Source: Cohnella fermenti
GTDB taxonomy: Bacteria > Bacillota > Bacilli > Paenibacillales > Paenibacillaceae
Assembly: GCF_004801405.1 (NCBI RefSeq)
Contig: NZ_SSOB01000050.1
Span: forward strand, 1-64,000
Reading direction: 5' to 3'
DNA length: 64,000 bases
The stretch's first letter is position 1. Each line of letters begins with the position of its first letter. Under the pieces are notes generated by a model. It did no database searches. It had not been told where the DNA came from and worked only from the letters and a program-made list of their open reading frames with translations. Below are positions 62,140 through 64,000 of the stretch, piece by piece. The position numbers were made by a program, and so were the translations under genes.

Positions 62140-64000
62140 TTGACCAAGATCCCGTTTAACCCGGACGATCATGTCCCGCTTAGCGTTTATATGGAAGTTG
62201 GAGCAGAGGCGGAATTCGTTCGCCTCCGCGTCCGCAAGGAGCTTGCGGAGTATGTCGCGGGCAGCGGAGGCGGCATTCTCGCCGCCAGATGGACGGACGG
62301 CGCAGTGGCGTTGGAAGCTCCGGCCTCCTACGATCCGGAGACGGGCGAAGCGCTCGTGCGCTCGGGCGGAGGGGGCACCGTTGTGCTGGTCAGCCCGCTG
62401 TTCCGCAATGAATTCCCGATAACGACCGGCTGGAATTCCTCGCTGAACGAAGGCAGAGGAGGGGCGGACGAGTCCGGAGCGGACGGGATAGGCGAGCTCC
62501 GGATCGACCCGGCCACCGGCTCGGTCGTCTCCGTCCTGAATATTAGGGACGAGGATGACGACAGTCCCTACTTGTTCGCAACGGCCCGGCTTGCCTTGCT
62601 GCCGGACCGGCCGGACGGCTCGGCGGAGCGGACTCCCGGCTTCGGCCGCTATATCGGGGACGCGTACAGCCTGCACGCCGTGACGGAGGAGGCGGCGCTC
62701 AAGCTGTCCGCCGACTGCCTCGAGGCGACCGGCTATCCGGTGCTGCTGCGCAACGCCGCCGCTTCGGGAGGCGAACCGCTGCTCGAGGGCGCTCCGTTGT
62801 TCCAGCTCGTGAACAACGAGCGGATCGCGAGCGCGGAAGGGGCGGCGAGCCTGGCCGCGTTCCTGCTGCCGCCGGGCTGGCGCCGCTCGGCTCCGGAGAC
62901 CGGGCCGCTCCGGGAAGCCGGCACGGGTGTGGGGGCGAACCCGAGTGCGAACCCAACCGCTTATCCGATCTTGTTCACCGGCTATTACGACCAGAATGAG
63001 AACGTCTACCTGCACTGCGGCTTGCCGCTGCTGAAGGCGATCGGCCGGGCGATGGAGAAGACGGGCCAAGGAGTCGTGGGCATCGTCTGGAACGGCGGGG
63101 GTTCCATAGGAACGAGAACGCAGCAGCCATCCGCATACAGCCTCCTGAACTCGCTGTTCCGCACGGCTCGCGAACGTTACCATGCCGATTCCGAAGCTGT
63201 CGTCTCGGTCGGAGGCTCGCGCGGCGGGCTCACCTCGCTGATCGCCGCCGCGAATCCGATCGCGGATGGCTACAAGGTTCGGTACGCACTCTGCTACGGC
63301 GTTCCGCTCTCGCTGTACGGTCCGGAGGAGGAACTTCTGAACGTCTCTTACCCCGCCAGGTGGGAAGCGCTCTCTTCGGACATGGGGCTGAGGTTCGCCT
63401 GGCGGCCGGGCTGGCGCGACGAGGAGGGGCACAGCGCGGAACAGCGGTATTGGCGGAATACGTTCGGCACGTCCGACGAGGCCCGGATTGCGGAGCGGTT
63501 CCATCCGGGCTCGGCCCGCCTGCTCGGGGCGCTCAGGCGGGCGGGCACGAGGGTGTGGCTCAATTCCTCCACGCACGATCCGTTCACAGCCTTCTGGCCG
63601 GCGCTGGAATGGGTTCGCCGCGCCCGAGGGGCCGGCATCCCGCTTCGCCATGAGATCGGCTACCGGCACGGCCATAACAACAGCACCGACCTATACGAGA
63701 ACGCGTCGCTGTGCCTGGAAGCGCTCGCGCACGGGACGGAGCCGACGAATGAAGCCGAGTCGATGGGCGCGGCCGAGTTGATGGATGGGACCAAGCGGAC
63801 GAATGGAACCGAGCTGCTGAACGCAACCAAGCCGATGATCGCGGCCGAGCCGATGAAGGAAGGGACCGCGCATTATCGCCGGACAAGCGAAGCGGCCGAG
63901 GAGTGGCGCAAGACGGAAGAGTTCGTTCCCGCCTCGCAGCCCGTCTTCTTCGAAGGGCCGAAGCTGGCTGTCGCCGGACTTCCGGCTGCACTTAGCGTAT
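62140..64000 (+). CDS. Putative alpha/beta hydrolase of the prolyl-oligopeptidase type, partial
   Basis: The frame starts at TTG 62140 (AAGGGAG 10 nt upstream) and is open to the window end, so at least 620 residues are encoded and the 3' end is missing. An N-terminal beta-rich part is followed by an alpha/beta hydrolase core with GVVGIVWNGG, the nucleophile elbow SVGGSRGGLTSL, and NSSTHDPFTAFWPALEW with a likely catalytic Asp and HGHNNS with His. A repetitive insert near 63735-63860 (units like GTEPTNEAE, GTKRTNGTE) interrupts the sequence after it. It is cytosolic, with no signal peptide, and may de-esterify imported oligosaccharides. This is a tentative assignment. Confidence 0.65.
   Translation, partial: MTKIPFNPDDHVPLSVYMEVGAEAEFVRLRVRKELAEYVAGSGGGILAARWTDGAVALEAPASYDPETGEALVRSGGGGTVVLVSPLFRNEFPITTGWNSSLNEGRGGADESGADGIGELRIDPATGSVVSVLNIRDEDDDSPYLFATARLALLPDRPDGSAERTPGFGRYIGDAYSLHAVTEEAALKLSADCLEATGYPVLLRNAAASGGEPLLEGAPLFQLVNNERIASAEGAASLAAFLLPPGWRRSAPETGPLREAGTGVGANPSANPTAYPILFTGYYDQNENVYLHCGLPLLKAIGRAMEKTGQGVVGIVWNGGGSIGTRTQQPSAYSLLNSLFRTARERYHADSEAVVSVGGSRGGLTSLIAAANPIADGYKVRYALCYGVPLSLYGPEEELLNVSYPARWEALSSDMGLRFAWRPGWRDEEGHSAEQRYWRNTFGTSDEARIAERFHPGSARLLGALRRAGTRVWLNSSTHDPFTAFWPALEWVRRARGAGIPLRHEIGYRHGHNNSTDLYENASLCLEALAHGTEPTNEAESMGAAELMDGTKRTNGTELLNATKPMIAAEPMKEGTAHYRRTSEAAEEWRKTEEFVPASQPVFFEGPKLAVAGLPAALSV

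Noticed and set aside
61270-63675. 801-codon minus-strand frame spanning 61.3-63.7 kb
   Set aside because: It runs antisense across two plus-strand genes and their promoter and has no recognisable product.

Overview
The window is chromosomal DNA of a high-GC, Gram-positive, spore-former-type bacterium. The best fit is Paenibacillaceae (Paenibacillus or Cohnella-like). The reasons are AGGAGG-type ribosome binding sites, frequent TTG/GTG starts, an opuC osmolyte operon, a YpsA-type protein, YesM/YesN two-component proteins beside sugar ABC genes, and many secreted carbohydrate-active proteins. This is inferred from gene content; no 16S or other marker gene is present. No tRNA, rRNA, CRISPR array, prophage or intact insertion sequence was seen.

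Layout. 1-119: 3' end (domains V and VI) of a group II intron that runs off the left edge. 821-4242: opuCA-CB-CC-CD, an osmoprotectant ABC importer. 4788-6695: a glycerophosphodiester phosphodiesterase and an MFS transporter. 7018-8986: htpG behind a perfect CIRCE operator. 9196-17934: mostly independent genes (CapA-like, a secreted multidomain protein, YpsA-like, a zinc-ribbon HTH protein, ThiF-like, CYTH, small proteins). 17963-19421: an iron alcohol dehydrogenase and a convergent small membrane protein with Rex-like boxes. 19636-25761: a 2041-residue transglutaminase-like/DUF4011/helicase/Vsr-like/DUF3320 protein. 26168-34616: an MFS exporter, an ACT-malic enzyme, SEC-C and coiled-coil proteins, a phosphoesterase, a hemolysin III and a transposase-derived protein. 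34901-40074: a small protein, a minus-strand operon (PLP aldolase, lactone oxidase, MFS) and a DUF72 protein. 40156-49043: a GH43-RICIN protein, a PadR/HAAS-FtsW pair, a LacI regulator, a GH2 beta-mannosidase and a serine hydrolase.

49219-64000 looks like one carbohydrate-utilisation regulon: two ABC permeases, a solute-binding lipoprotein, a kinase-less sensor, a YesM-type kinase with a YesN-type regulator, a parvulin-like foldase, a secreted beta-helix protein and an alpha/beta hydrolase cut by the window end. Five promoters here share one upstream motif, CAAACC-N-TTTCGCAGG, placed 41-42 nt before the -10 hexamer. Three of them also carry cre-like sites near the start of transcription. The simplest model is activation by the YesN-type regulator combined with CcpA repression.

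The intergenic DNA is unusually structured. Three repeat families recur: (i) four arrays of about 18-bp dyads phased at 51-52 bp (158, 6715, 16742 and 25882); (ii) copies of TATCCCATCGGCTCAGAA; (iii) tandem heptamers just downstream of stop codons. The phased arrays and the shared promoter are the most novel-looking signals in the window.
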